A DNA stretch of 64,000 bases from an uncultured Oscillospiraceae bacterium (GTDB taxonomy: Bacteria > Bacillota > Clostridia > Oscillospirales > Oscillospiraceae): contig CAKSWT010000013.1 of NCBI GenBank assembly GCA_934512135.1, positions 1 to 64,000 of the forward strand. Reading direction: 5' to 3'. Below, piece after piece: positions 17,482-26,191 of the stretch. A program made the translations under genes and the position numbers. Under the pieces are notes generated by a model. The model searched no databases, had not been told where the DNA came from, and saw only the letters and a list, made by a program, of their open reading frames with translations. The number at the start of each line of letters is the position of its first letter. Position 1 is the stretch's first letter.

Positions 17482-17975
17482 TGAACTGCAATGCAAACAA
17501 TGGAATATTTATCCCTGCCGCCATATTGGAGTCGGGTGGTCTTAGCGCCGGCATTCCCACCGAAGTCCACGCACTCCAAAACGCTGTGCTTCTGCTGCGT
17601 GGAAAAATGACCGCGCTGGAAGTCATTCAGGCAGCGGCGGCACTGGACAAACTGGCGGCGGAATTGCTGGAGGTGGTCGCCAATGCCTGCGGCCCCTGCA
17701 GCGGCTGTGCGAATGGCTGTCCCTTCGAGATTGGGGAGCCGGAGGAAGAAGATATGGACATCCCTGATCGTCTGCTGGAGGCGGCGAACTTCTCGGAGGG
17801 TGCTGTGCTGACTGCGACGGCTGACCCGGAGACACGTAGGATCATTGTTACCGCAGAGGAGAAGGATATTTCGGATGTGCCGCCGGAGCATCTGGAGCTG
17901 CTGTCCAACTACGGCGTCTGCCTGGGTGAACTGAACGACAAGATCGTGCGTGGAGAGATCGTCTATGGAGAATAA
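17481..17975 (+). CDS. Cysteine-cluster ICE protein of unknown function
   Basis: This 164-residue acidic protein starts at ATG 17481 after TAGGAGG, and its ATG overlaps the methylase stop. The N-terminus (GIFIPAAILESGGLS) resembles an AbrB-like beta-hairpin. A CGPCSGCANGC cluster near residues 73-83 could bind metal. No enzyme motif is visible. Its 3' end overlaps the DUF3849 gene, so it belongs to the same operon. Confidence 0.6.
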   Translation: MNCNANNGIFIPAAILESGGLSAGIPTEVHALQNAVLLLRGKMTALEVIQAAAALDKLAAELLEVVANACGPCSGCANGCPFEIGEPEEEDMDIPDRLLEAANFSEGAVLTATADPETRRIIVTAEEKDISDVPPEHLELLSNYGVCLGELNDKIVRGEIVYGE

Positions 17976-18708
17976 GGAATACCCGTATCTGTATATGAAT
18001 TCTGCCGAGGAAGCGCGGCGAAGAAACGAGCTGGACCAGTGGCGGCAGAGCCACAGAATGAATATCGCCTGTAAGAGGGCTATCGAAGCCGCTATCCATA
18101 GAGACTTTGATGGGATGCACCTGAACGCTGACTGCGCCAAGAGCGTGATTGCCGCCTATGGCTACAAGCGGACGAGCTTTGTGCTTGCCAGTACTTTGCA
18201 GGAGCTATCTGATGATGGGCGGTTCAGCCAGAGCAACAAGGCGTGGGGTAAGCAGATCTACATCCCGCCCGACAAAAATTACAATTACCAGTACACAGTG
18301 GCCAGTCATCCCGCCGTGCTGGACGGATTCATTCAGCAGTTCCGTGAGGCGTATGCCGAGCTGGGGCTGTTTGCGCAGGAGCACTGCGAAGCGGATACCG
18401 CCAAGCTGGACTACGAGGGCAAGGTGCTGGTCATGCGCCCTGACACGCTCCGCGAGGATTTCTGGGACCCACAATACCAGCTCTGGTATGCCCACGATGG
18501 CTTTGGGTGCGATCCCCACGCCATCGGACGCTCCATTCGCTGTACCTGCCTCGGGGACGGTGAGCACACCCGCTGGAACCGCGAGGACTTTACCGGAATT
18601 CTGAAAGAAGAATTCCTGCCCGATTGGGCCAGAGAGCAGGTCGAACATCTGCAGGAAAGTCAGACGAGCCATACGCCAAGTATAGGCGGTATGGAAATGA
18701 ACCCGTGA
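17965..18708 (+). CDS. DUF3849 protein
   Basis: The 247-residue protein starts at ATG 17965, overlapping the previous gene. YMNSAEEARRRNELDQWRQSH, the FDGMHLNADCAKSVI segment and FVLASTLQE...DGRFSQSNKAW are hallmarks of DUF3849, a family found on Clostridia conjugative elements. A second segment (LDYEGKVLVMRPDTL ... DGFGCDPHAIGRSI) also belongs to the usual family length. Its function is unknown. It ends GGMEMNP, a variant of the Met-rich tail. Confidence 0.72.
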   Translation: MENKEYPYLYMNSAEEARRRNELDQWRQSHRMNIACKRAIEAAIHRDFDGMHLNADCAKSVIAAYGYKRTSFVLASTLQELSDDGRFSQSNKAWGKQIYIPPDKNYNYQYTVASHPAVLDGFIQQFREAYAELGLFAQEHCEADTAKLDYEGKVLVMRPDTLREDFWDPQYQLWYAHDGFGCDPHAIGRSIRCTCLGDGEHTRWNREDFTGILKEEFLPDWAREQVEHLQESQTSHTPSIGGMEMNP

Positions 18709-18719
18709 AAGGAGAAATT

Positions 18720-19127
18720 ATGTCAACTAATCAAACCCCCCAGAATAATGCCCCTACTGTCCCTGAGATCAGCGTCCGGATCGACAAAATGCTTGATGGG
18801 CAGGGAAAAACAAAAGCCTTTGCCAGCGCCAATATTGGCGGAGCCTTTGCCGTCCACGGAATGCGCGTGATCGAAACGGACAAGGGGCGGTTTATCGCCA
18901 TGCCCCAGGATTCCTACATGATGGGCAAGGAAAAAAAGTATACCGACATCTTCCATGCGGTCACCGCCGAGGCCCGAGCCGCGCTGATCGAAGCAGTGAA
19001 CGCCGCCTATGAGCAGCAGCTGAGCCAGCGGCAGGGACAGCCGGATATGGAACTGCCCGATATGGATATCCCGGAGCAGTTTGAGACGCCGCCCACCCAG
19101 GGCATGGGAATGAATATGGGCATGTGA
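18720..19127 (+). CDS. SpoVG-family DNA/RNA-binding protein
   Basis: The 135-residue protein starts at ATG 18720 after AAAGGAG. ISVRIDKM, VHGMRVIETDKGRFIAMP and YTDIFHAVTAEARAAL match the SpoVG fold and its usual spacing. SpoVG proteins bind nucleic acid and act as post-transcriptional or transcriptional modulators, so this copy may tune the element's genes. The C-terminal extension is Met/Pro rich and ends MGMNMGM, unlike housekeeping SpoVG. Confidence 0.82.
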   Translation: MSTNQTPQNNAPTVPEISVRIDKMLDGQGKTKAFASANIGGAFAVHGMRVIETDKGRFIAMPQDSYMMGKEKKYTDIFHAVTAEARAALIEAVNAAYEQQLSQRQGQPDMELPDMDIPEQFETPPTQGMGMNMGM

Positions 19128-19154
19128 CCCCATGGGCAAGGAGGAGATCAATAT

Positions 19155-19715
19155 ATGGTCCGATTGACCATAGACAACCAGAACCGGCTCATTTTCTATG
19201 ACAATCCTGTGGGATATGTCTGCGGCGATGGCATCTCCGCCGTGGTGGATGAAATGTTTCAGAGGCCGGAGCTGCAGAAGGAGCTGGAGCGGCTTCGACT
19301 TACACCCCAGTGGCGAAGCGGCGTGTACGACCAGCTCATCTCCGGCTCGGCCCTGATCACAGATACCGGCGAGGAGCTAAAACGCTGCCGTGTCTGGCAG
19401 CTCCGTCCGAATGTGGACGTTGGGATGCGGTTTATAGACCACAAGACCATGGTGGAGCGGTTTGGCGCTCCCACCATGGACCGCTACCAGCTGGTCTATG
19501 ACGGCCAGCTGGGGACCAATGATCCGGAACAGGTATATACCATCTGCCGGGACGTCCCGCCGAAGGATTACTGCGGTCACGCCATGGCCATGTCCGATGT
19601 GGTGGAGCTGTATGACCGGTACGGAAGCTCGTTTTACTACTGTGACCGTGTGGGGTTTCAGGAAATATCCTTCCGTCCCCAGGAGCAAACGTCATGTATG
19701 GAAATGAGCCTGTAG
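19155..19715 (+). CDS. YodL-domain ICE protein
   Basis: The protein has 186 residues. The C-terminal half (YQLVYDGQLGTNDPEQVYTIC, AMSDVVELYD, FYYCDRVGFQEI) matches the YodL domain found in many Clostridia mobile-element proteins. The N-terminal 80 residues (LIFYDNPVGYVCGDG) are unassigned. It ends CMEMSL. Two hairpins follow, so it appears to be the last gene of the second block. Confidence 0.72.
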   Translation: MVRLTIDNQNRLIFYDNPVGYVCGDGISAVVDEMFQRPELQKELERLRLTPQWRSGVYDQLISGSALITDTGEELKRCRVWQLRPNVDVGMRFIDHKTMVERFGAPTMDRYQLVYDGQLGTNDPEQVYTICRDVPPKDYCGHAMAMSDVVELYDRYGSSFYYCDRVGFQEISFRPQEQTSCMEMSL

Positions 19716-19774
19716 GCCGGACATTGGAATGCTGTCCGGCTGCTTCTTTGCACCCACCTATGCCAGATGGGTGC
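19716..19774 (+). terminator. Two hairpins closing the second anti-restriction block
   Basis: GCCGGACA (19716-19723) pairs with TGTCCGGC (19733-19740). GCACCCA (19750-19756) pairs with TGGGTGC (19768-19774), followed by TTTCC. Both lie between the YodL gene and the SAF remnant. Confidence 0.5.
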
Positions 19775-19806
19775 TTTCCTAATACCATTTTGAGGAGGTA
19801 CGCACG

Positions 19807-19998
19807 ATGAAATTCTTTCGCAACCGCACCGTGACCGGTGTGATCTGTATCCTGTTATCTCTGGCGATCTGCTTTGGTATCACGCCGATGTTTACCCGCA
19901 GCGCCAGTGGGAAAACAACCGTCCTCCGTCCCATTGCCAATGGGAATAGAAGCAACAAGGATGTGGTCGAAAGCGAGGCTGCCGAAGATGAATTTTAA
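19807..19998 (+). pseudogene. Truncated SAF-domain (CpaB/FlgA-like) protein
   Basis: The ORF has 63 codons, follows GAGGAGG, and encodes a membrane helix (VTGVICILLSLAICFGITPMF). The next segment, KTTVLRPIANGNRSNKDVV, looks like the opening of a SAF domain, as in pilus or flagellum chaperones about 250 residues long. It then ends abruptly at EDEF. The complete protein usually precedes the ParA-like gene on related elements, so an internal deletion is likely. A short membrane protein with a new role cannot be excluded. Confidence 0.5.
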
Positions 19999-20791
19999 GA
20001 AAGGCAGCCTCTTCCGCCGGAATGCCGGCGCTGAACGCAGCAAGTCGCTGAAGGATCAGGGCGGCCTGCTGGCGGTCTGGGGCAGCCCTGGCAGCGGAAA
20101 GACGGTCACCGCGGTGAAGATCGCAAAGCATCTGGCATCCCAGAGAAAAAACGTGGTGCTGCTGCTCTGCGACATGACCGCGCCCATGCTGCCCTGCATC
20201 TGCCCACCCTCAGAGCTGGAGTGTGACCGTTCTCTGGGCAGCGTTTTCGCAGCCCATCATATCCCGGTAAATCTCATCCGGAACAATCTGACCACCCATA
20301 AAAGGCTTCCCCACCTCACGCTGATGGGACTCCGCAAAGGCGAAAACGAATACACCTACGCTGCCTGCACCAAGAGTCAGGCCGAGGAACTGCTGGCGGG
20401 CCTCCGGAAGATCGCACCCTATGTGGTGGTGGACTGCTCCAGCTATATTGCCAACGATATTCTCTCCGCTGTGGCGCTGATGGAGGCGGACAGTGTCCTG
20501 CGTCTTGTCAACTGCACCCTCAAGTCTGTGGGGTACTTCTCCAGTCAGCTTCCACTGCTGCGGGAAATCAACTGGGATGAGGACAGGCAGTATAAGGTGG
20601 CGGCAAATATCAAGCCCATGCAGGCGGCAAACCCGATCGGTCAGGTGCTGGGCAGCGTGGCCTTTACGCTGCCCCATTCCGCCGAAGTGGAGGAGCAGTA
20701 TCTCTCCGGAGCGCTGCTCAGTGATCTCTCCAGGAAGGACAGCCGTGGGTTCCGAAAGGAGATCGGGAATATCTGCGAGGAGGTGTTTTAG
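19988..20791 (+). CDS. ParA/CpaE-like P-loop ATPase
   Basis: The protein has 267 residues. ATG 19988 overlaps the SAF stub; the long upstream extension is not plausible. Walker A is GSPGSGKT, switch-like DMTAP follows, and VVVDCSSYI is a Walker B-like strand. SAF, ParA-like and CpaF-like genes together form a Tad-like module on related elements. Here both partners are truncated, so the ATPase may be a relic or may have another job such as positioning the secretion complex. Confidence 0.68.
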   Translation: MNFKKGSLFRRNAGAERSKSLKDQGGLLAVWGSPGSGKTVTAVKIAKHLASQRKNVVLLLCDMTAPMLPCICPPSELECDRSLGSVFAAHHIPVNLIRNNLTTHKRLPHLTLMGLRKGENEYTYAACTKSQAEELLAGLRKIAPYVVVDCSSYIANDILSAVALMEADSVLRLVNCTLKSVGYFSSQLPLLREINWDEDRQYKVAANIKPMQAANPIGQVLGSVAFTLPHSAEVEEQYLSGALLSDLSRKDSRGFRKEIGNICEEVF

Positions 20792-20935
20792 ATGCTTGGA
20801 GACAAGCGAGGCGGCTCTCTGTTCGCTTCGGAGCCAGCCGCGCATAATGCGCCGGCGTTTCATGACGCCCAACCTGTGGCGGAGTCTATCAAATCTGTAT
20901 GTGGTTCGAGTCTTTCCGGAACCATCTTGTGGTAG
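20792..20935 (+). pseudogene. Truncated CpaF-like ATPase N-terminus
   Basis: This 47-codon ORF starts one base after the ParA stop, with GGAGG just upstream. It begins MLGDKRGGSLFASEPAA, resembling the opening of CpaF-type ATPases in this position on related ICEs, and then stops at ILW. No Walker motifs follow. I infer deletion of most of the gene. The next 100 bp hold only a small hairpin (AGCCC/GGGGCT). Confidence 0.4.
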
Positions 20936-21033
20936 GAACGATCAACCGATCCACAACATCCCTTACCGTGTAGCACAGCCCTTGGAGAGGGGCTATAAAA
21001 ACTACTACTCTAGAATACAAGGAACGATTTCGT

Positions 21034-21375
21034 ATGCATAACCATAAGAGATTCACATGGATGTTTACCTTTACTATGCTGCTGAGCCTGCTGCTCGGCA
21101 CTGTGGCCTTTGCCACCGGTACCGGCGATGTGGCGGGAGCGGTACAGAGCACCTGGACCACCGCTTCTGCCCAGATCAAGACTGTCGTCAATAATGTTGT
21201 CTTTCCCGCCATCGATCTGGTCCTGGCGGTATTTTTCTTTGCCAAATTGGGTACGGCCTATTTTGACTACCGCAAGAGCGGCCAGTTTGAGTGGACCGCC
21301 CCGGCCATCTTGTTCGCCTGCTTGGTGTTTACCCTGACCGCCCCACTGTACATCTGGGGCATCATTGGGGTTTGA
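21034..21375 (+). CDS. DUF3852 membrane protein (VirB2-pilin-like)
   Basis: The 113-residue protein has a signal-like first helix (FTMLLSLLLGTVAFA), then a segment with WTTASAQIKTVVNNVVFPAIDLVLAVFFFAK and a second helix (AILFACLVFTLTAPLYIWGI). This matches DUF3852, found beside type IV secretion genes of Clostridia ICEs. Size and two-helix layout resemble VirB2-type conjugative pilins, but that role is inferred. TrbL-like and VirB4 genes follow. Confidence 0.72.
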   Translation: MHNHKRFTWMFTFTMLLSLLLGTVAFATGTGDVAGAVQSTWTTASAQIKTVVNNVVFPAIDLVLAVFFFAKLGTAYFDYRKSGQFEWTAPAILFACLVFTLTAPLYIWGIIGV

Positions 21376-21385
21376 GGACAGAGAG

Positions 21386-21508
21386 ATGACGAGCAGACCT
21401 ATGTATCAGGATCATGAGAAGCTCACGGATGCGGTGAGCGACGATCCGCAGGTCTTTCAGCAGGAGCAGCGCCAGACTGCCGCCCGGAGCTGGCAGCAGA
21501 CCATGTAA
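21386..21508 (+). CDS. Small acidic protein, function unknown
   Basis: This 40-codon ORF is preceded by GGACAGAGAG and sits between DUF3852 and a terminator. It is Gln/Asp rich and ends WQQTM. No domain is visible. It may be a secretion-module accessory protein, and it is supported only by position and its ribosome site. Confidence 0.45.
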   Translation: MTSRPMYQDHEKLTDAVSDDPQVFQQEQRQTAARSWQQTM

Positions 21509-21525
21509 AGCTCCATAGACAAAAG

Positions 21526-21549
21526 CGCCGTACACGCCACGGCGTTTTT
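21526..21549 (+). terminator. Intrinsic terminator
   Basis: CGCCG (21526-21530) pairs with CGGCG (21540-21544), followed by TTTTTG. It partly separates DUF3852 from the TrbL-like gene. Confidence 0.5.
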
Positions 21550-21590
21550 GCCTGTGGAGGGTACGGTGCACCGAAACGAGGTGATTTTTC

Positions 21591-22490
21591 ATGTTTATAT
21601 GGGATTTTGTCGCAGAAACGGTGCTGGGTGAAATTCTGGACTGGTTCTACGGTCAGATCATCGGATTCCTGGGCAACTTTTTCGCGGAGATGGGAGACAT
21701 GGGCGCGGAGATCTTTCAGCTTAGCTGGGTGCAGAGCATCGTCCTGTTTTTCTCCCATCTGGGCTGGGCGCTCTATGTGACCGGCCTGGTAGTGGCCTGT
21801 TTTGAGTGCGGCATCGAATATACTTCCGGCCGCGGTGGCATCAAGGACACTGCCCTCAATGCCATCAAGGGCTTTATGGCGGTCAGCCTGTTCACGACAG
21901 TTCCGGTACGGCTCTATGAATTGTCCACCACACTGCAGTCCAGCCTGACCGCTGGGATCACCGGCTACGGGACGTCCCTTGGAGATGTTGCGGGCGAGAT
22001 CATCACCACTCTCAGTGACGCCGGGGCGCTGTCCGAATTAACGGACGGCGCCTTTTTCGGCTTCGCATCCATCACCAGCCCCATCATGGTGCTGTTCTGT
22101 GTGATTCTGATGGCCTACGCGATAATTAAGGTCTTTTTCGCCAGCCTGAAACGAGGCGGCATCCTTCTGATCCAAATTGCCGTGGGAAGCCTGTATCTGT
22201 TCAGCGTACCGAGAGGCTATACAGACGGCTTCTTTCAGTGGTGCAAGCAGATCGTTGGACTTTGCCTGACCACCTTTTTGCAGGCCACGATCCTCGTTGC
22301 GGGGCTGATGGTGTTTAAGGACCATGCCCTGCTGGGCCTGGGGATCATGCTGTCCGCAGGAGAGATCCCGCGCATTGCCGGAGCCTTCGGACTGGACACG
22401 ACCACCCGCGCCAATATTATGAGCGCTGTGTATGCAACGCAGACAGCGGTCAACACCTCCCGCACCGTTGTGCAGGCGGTAGCAAAATAA
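21591..22490 (+). CDS. TrbL/VirB6-like conjugative membrane protein
   Basis: The 299-residue protein has about six hydrophobic helices, including FFSHLGWALYVTGLVVACFECG, ALNAIKGFMAVSLFTTVPV and IMVLFCVILMAYAIIKVFFASL. The sequence SGRGGIKDTALNAIKGF is typical of the Firmicute TrbL/VirB6-type proteins that line the transfer channel. The 3' end is rich in AGEIPRIAGAFGLDT-like segments, also usual here. It sits between DUF3852 and VirB4 as expected for the mating-pair module. Confidence 0.8.
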   Translation: MFIWDFVAETVLGEILDWFYGQIIGFLGNFFAEMGDMGAEIFQLSWVQSIVLFFSHLGWALYVTGLVVACFECGIEYTSGRGGIKDTALNAIKGFMAVSLFTTVPVRLYELSTTLQSSLTAGITGYGTSLGDVAGEIITTLSDAGALSELTDGAFFGFASITSPIMVLFCVILMAYAIIKVFFASLKRGGILLIQIAVGSLYLFSVPRGYTDGFFQWCKQIVGLCLTTFLQATILVAGLMVFKDHALLGLGIMLSAGEIPRIAGAFGLDTTTRANIMSAVYATQTAVNTSRTVVQAVAK

Positions 22491-22517
22491 CATAGATGAT
22501 AGATGGAGGAACTATAA

Positions 22518-23219
22518 ATGATATCTAATGAAAATATACAAAAGGCCCTTCCGCCGGTCTTTGCGATTTGGGCGGAAGCGGCATCAGACGGGCCACTGGC
22601 CGGACAGTCCGGCTTTTTGGCAGAGAAGGGAAAGTGGCTGTTCTATACAGCCCAGGAGGACGCTGAGCAAAAGGCCGATGATATGACACGCCGGTGCATG
22701 AATCAGGCACCTGTCGCCGCATATCACTGTGTGGCCTATCCCAATGACAGCCTGCCGGATACATGCCTTTCCGTGGAATGCATCAACCAATATGATCTGA
22801 CGCCGGATTTTGGTCCCAAGGACTATGTGGTGAAAGATCGAATTTATGGAAACACAGGCGGAGGCTGTATGGTGGCCACGGTATCCTGTTACCTGCCCAG
22901 CCTGGATAAGACCGTCTGGGTGAACTGCGGCGAGGAGGACCTGTGCGTCAGTGCCTCGGACTGTACTTGGAATGAGGATCAAAGCGGCAGCTGGAGCCGT
23001 GAGGAGGATGTGCGGATTTTCAGTGCCGCCCTTACAGACGCGCCGGAGAAGATGGGGGTATGGCTGCCCATGGCATTGGAGGCTGTGGTGTACATGAGTG
23101 AGCGCAGTATGGCTGACATGGGCCGCATCTTTGAGCCATCCGAGGCGTGGAGACAGCTTGTAAATCAGAGAAAGGAACAGCAGCTGTCCGGCGAACCCTC
23201 CATGACGATGTCATGCTGA
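22518..23219 (+). CDS. ICE protein of unknown function
   Basis: The 233-residue acidic protein starts at ATG 22518 after TGGAGGAAC. It contains CVAYPNDSLPDTCLSVECINQYDL and GGGCMVATVSCYLPSLDKTVWVNCGEEDL, with several conserved-looking cysteines but no known motif. It interrupts the secretion genes and ends MTMSC. Its last codons overlap the methyltransferase start. Confidence 0.6.
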   Translation: MISNENIQKALPPVFAIWAEAASDGPLAGQSGFLAEKGKWLFYTAQEDAEQKADDMTRRCMNQAPVAAYHCVAYPNDSLPDTCLSVECINQYDLTPDFGPKDYVVKDRIYGNTGGGCMVATVSCYLPSLDKTVWVNCGEEDLCVSASDCTWNEDQSGSWSREEDVRIFSAALTDAPEKMGVWLPMALEAVVYMSERSMADMGRIFEPSEAWRQLVNQRKEQQLSGEPSMTMSC

Positions 23220-23873
23220 CCATGGGCAGCCTCTTCGATGGGATCGGCGGCTTCCCGCTGGCAGCGGTCCAAAATGGCATCACACCAGTTTGGGCCAGCG
23301 AGATCGAAGCATTCCCCGTAGAAGTCACAAAGCACCATTTTCCCGATATGCTCCATGTGGGGGACATCACAAAGCTGGACGGAGCGAAGCTGCCGCCTGT
23401 AGATATAATTTGCGGGGGCAGCCCATGTCAGGATCTATCCGTAGCAGGAGCGCGCCGGGGATTAGCCGGTGAACGCTCCGGCCTTTTCATGGAGCAGGTT
23501 CGCCTCACAAGAGAACTGAGAGCTGCAGATGAGAAACGAGGACGAACAGGTCTCGCTGTCCGTCCTCGCTGGTTTGTTTGGGAGAATGTGCCCGGTGCGT
23601 TCAGCAGCGGCGAGCCCAAGGGAGAGGACTTCCGCATTGTGTTGGAAGAAATCTTCCGCATACCCCTATGCGTGGCCGCCTGCCGGGGAGATTGCCGTTG
23701 AAGATGAGTTTTCATTGGCATGGCGCTGTCTGGATGCCCAATATTGGGGCTTGGCACAGCGCCGCAAGAGAATATTCCTCATTGCGGATATTGTCAGCGT
23801 GTATGCGCCCTTGCTCCTTTTTGATGATCTTGATGAAGAAACGGAGGCGACAAATGGAAATACAACTCTATGA
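23213..23873 (+). pseudogene. C5-cytosine methyltransferase, N-terminal catalytic half, frameshifted
   Basis: The first frame (from ATG 23213) has motif I GSLFDGIGGF, catalytic motif IV GGSPCQDLS and motif VI WENVPG, but stops at 23701. In the next frame, AYPYAWPPAGEIA and motif VIII QRRKRIFLIADI continue to 23873. Removing one C from the CCCC run at 23663-23666 would join the frames. So this is an inactivating mutation, programmed slippage, or a sequencing error. The enzyme would methylate cytosine to protect transferred DNA. The second half is encoded separately at 23854. Confidence 0.75.
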
Positions 23874-25566
23874 GTCCGACGGTCAGATGTCTTTACTGTG
23901 TCCGGAATGCGAAAAAGAACAGCGCAGAGAAAAAAGAACGCCGGCTCCAAAGCGACAGGATGATCTGGTTTCTGTGCCGTACCTTTACTTGGATATGACG
24001 CCCGGACATTGCGATTTGTTCGGGGAGCATCGTTGGGAAATGCGTTCCCCATGGCGTGAAGGGCGAAGAGCACTGAACACCGGCGTTGCGCCGAGAAAAC
24101 CGGTGCGGGCGTCTCTGACAGAAGTCCTGGAAAAAGATCCGCAAAGTAAATACTTCCTGAGCACAAGAGCTTGCCTTGGCATATTGCGGCGGGCACGGGA
24201 ACGGGGAAAGGAATTGCCGGAGCAGCTCAAGATAGCGCTGATGGCGCAGGCAGGGCTGATCCCGCCGCAACCACCGGCAGGACAACTGAAGGCCTATCAT
24301 ATCAACCAGCGGGATGAGGGCATTGATCTGAATGGCGTTTCCGGCGCGCTCATGGCAACAAGCAATATGCAGATGCAGACCTTCGTGACAGGGCAGCCGA
24401 TCGCCTTTGCAGCCAACCAACGAGATGAACTGCGAGATCTTCACAATGTGGCCGGAGCCTTGGGCGCCCAGCCGGGGATGAAGCAGCAAACCTTCATTTC
24501 AAACGGATGTCTCACACCTTGGGATACCCAGCAAAAACGAATCTTCCTCCCAGGGGGAGTATCCCCGACATTGGCCGGGGCGGATGGCGGCGGTGGGCGA
24601 AATCCCGGTGGTCTGCTTCTGACTGCGGCATTTAGCGCCGGAGCTGGCAAAAAGGCAGGCGGGATCGGGTATTCTGAACAGGTTGCTCCAACGCTGAAAG
24701 GCGGCCCCGGCGGAAATAGTATGCCGTCAGTCCTCTGCCTGAATGATCAGGGTGGTGAGCGGATGGATCTGACGATTGAGCAGACCATGACGCTGCGGGC
24801 TAGTATGGGCGGTCACCAGCCTTTGATCTGTCTCAATGACCAGGGCGGCAGCGTGATGAGCTGCTCAGAAGACCTGTCCGGGACCCTCCGTGCCCAGGAG
24901 CATGGGCATCAGCCCTTGGTATATGAAAACCACGGAATTGACGCCCGATACACGGGGCCGCATGACGTTGCGCCGACCATGTCTGCCAGATACGGGACAG
25001 GCGGTAATAATGTCCCCCTTGTGGAACAGAAACCGGATGTTTACTGCATCACCGACAATACCCTCGACCGCCAGCCGCAAAACGGCGGCAATGGGATCGG
25101 GTATCAGGAGGACATCGCCTATACGCTGACCGCTACTGACCATCACGCGGTATTCAGCCGTCAGCGGGTGGATGTGTTCAAGGATGACGGTGTGGTCAGC
25201 ACTCAAAGCGCCCGGCAGCATAAGGATGCCACAGATCTTGTGTATCAGGAGACGATAGGGGCGCTGACCAGCAGTGACAGAAAGGGTCTGGGCTCCCAAT
25301 ATGTCGGGCAGGACAAGCTGGTACTGTCTACTCCGCAGCTCATTCGCAGGCTCACCCCTTTGGAGTGTGAACGCCTCCAGGGTTTTCTGGATGGTTGGAC
25401 CGATCTCCCCGGAGCGTCAGATTCCGCACGGTATAAAGCCCTGGGAAACAGCGTGGCCATTCCCTGTGTGGTGTTCGTTATGCGGGGGATCGCCGCGGTG
25501 CTCTATATGGCGTTGGTGGAAAGAAAAATCAATGAATACCGAAACGAAGTAGAGAATCGGAGGTGA
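23854..25566 (+). CDS. C5-cytosine methyltransferase, target-recognition and C-terminal half
   Basis: The 570-residue ORF starts at ATG 23854 after ACGGAGG, overlapping the first half by 20 bases. The N-terminus has MEIQLYESDGQMSLL, a C-P-E-C pair and LSTRACLGILRRARERG. A long recognition region of loose repeats follows (NQRDEGIDLNGVSGAL, NQRDELRDLHNVAGAL, LNDQGG twice, YTGPHDVAPTMSARYGTGGNN). Motifs IX-X are intact: RRLTPLECERLQGF and ALGNSVAIP. It could pair with the catalytic half as in naturally split methyltransferases such as M.AquI, or be a fragment of a broken gene. Confidence 0.75.
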   Translation: MEIQLYESDGQMSLLCPECEKEQRREKRTPAPKRQDDLVSVPYLYLDMTPGHCDLFGEHRWEMRSPWREGRRALNTGVAPRKPVRASLTEVLEKDPQSKYFLSTRACLGILRRARERGKELPEQLKIALMAQAGLIPPQPPAGQLKAYHINQRDEGIDLNGVSGALMATSNMQMQTFVTGQPIAFAANQRDELRDLHNVAGALGAQPGMKQQTFISNGCLTPWDTQQKRIFLPGGVSPTLAGADGGGGRNPGGLLLTAAFSAGAGKKAGGIGYSEQVAPTLKGGPGGNSMPSVLCLNDQGGERMDLTIEQTMTLRASMGGHQPLICLNDQGGSVMSCSEDLSGTLRAQEHGHQPLVYENHGIDARYTGPHDVAPTMSARYGTGGNNVPLVEQKPDVYCITDNTLDRQPQNGGNGIGYQEDIAYTLTATDHHAVFSRQRVDVFKDDGVVSTQSARQHKDATDLVYQETIGALTSSDRKGLGSQYVGQDKLVLSTPQLIRRLTPLECERLQGFLDGWTDLPGASDSARYKALGNSVAIPCVVFVMRGIAAVLYMALVERKINEYRNEVENRR

Positions 25567-25572
25567 TGAAAT

Positions 25573-26055
25573 ATGGGAACACGTTGCTACATTGCAGAGG
25601 AAAAAGAAAGTGGCGTGTACCGGTCAATTTTCTGCCAACTGGACGGGTATCCCGAGGTCGTGGGGAAACAGCTCGTCCGGCACTATGACACGCCTGAAAA
25701 ATTGGCGGAACTGTTTATGCTCGGGGATATTTACCGTCTTGGCGAAAAAACAGAAGCAGACCCAAGCCTTCCGCACCATGTGGGCGAAGGATTTCAGAAG
25801 GGCGTTACGGTAGCGTTTGGCCGAGACTATGACGAGACCGGGTTTGCTGCGGAGGACAGAACACTGGATGAGATCATGGACGATGATGAGGCGATAGAGT
25901 TCGTTTATGTATTCACCAAAGAACAGGAATGGGAGTTTTGTTGTTTGCTCGACTATGACGTTGAATTCAGAGCAGTGCGGGATGTCCTGCCGGCTGAGCA
26001 TGAGGAGGCAGAAAACCAGAGCCCGAAGCAGGAGATGAATGGGCCAACAATGTAA
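25573..26055 (+). CDS. Conserved phage/ICE protein of unknown function
   Basis: The 160-residue acidic protein starts at ATG 25573 after CGGAGGTG. MGTRCYIAEE, FCQLDGYPEVVGKQLVRHYDTPEKL and LGDIYRLGEKT match a small family common next to phage and ICE methyltransferases. Its function is unknown. It ends MNGPTM. The 136 bp downstream hold no gene, only the GAATAGCTTT-type hairpin. Confidence 0.62.
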   Translation: MGTRCYIAEEKESGVYRSIFCQLDGYPEVVGKQLVRHYDTPEKLAELFMLGDIYRLGEKTEADPSLPHHVGEGFQKGVTVAFGRDYDETGFAAEDRTLDEIMDDDEAIEFVYVFTKEQEWEFCCLLDYDVEFRAVRDVLPAEHEEAENQSPKQEMNGPTM

Positions 26056-26124
26056 AGCGGACAAAGGCTGCATTGGAAGCACGGAGCTTGTTGTTTGTGC
26101 TTGTGTTTTAAGATTTTCTTTGGT

Positions 26125-26152
26125 GCCTTTGATCATAGCTTTTCAAGGGCAT
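26125..26152 (+). promoter_or_regulatory. Leader hairpin with ATAGCTTT loop (copy 2)
   Basis: TGCCTTTGA (26125-26133) pairs, with one bulge, with TTCAAGGGCA (26143-26152), enclosing TCATAGCTT. TTGATcATAGCTTT closely resembles TTGATgAATAGCTTT of the copy at 34022. It lies 40 nt before the start at 26192. Confidence 0.4.
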
Positions 26153-26191
26153 ATTCGATATAGTTGGCTTGATCATAAGGAGGTGCAAACC

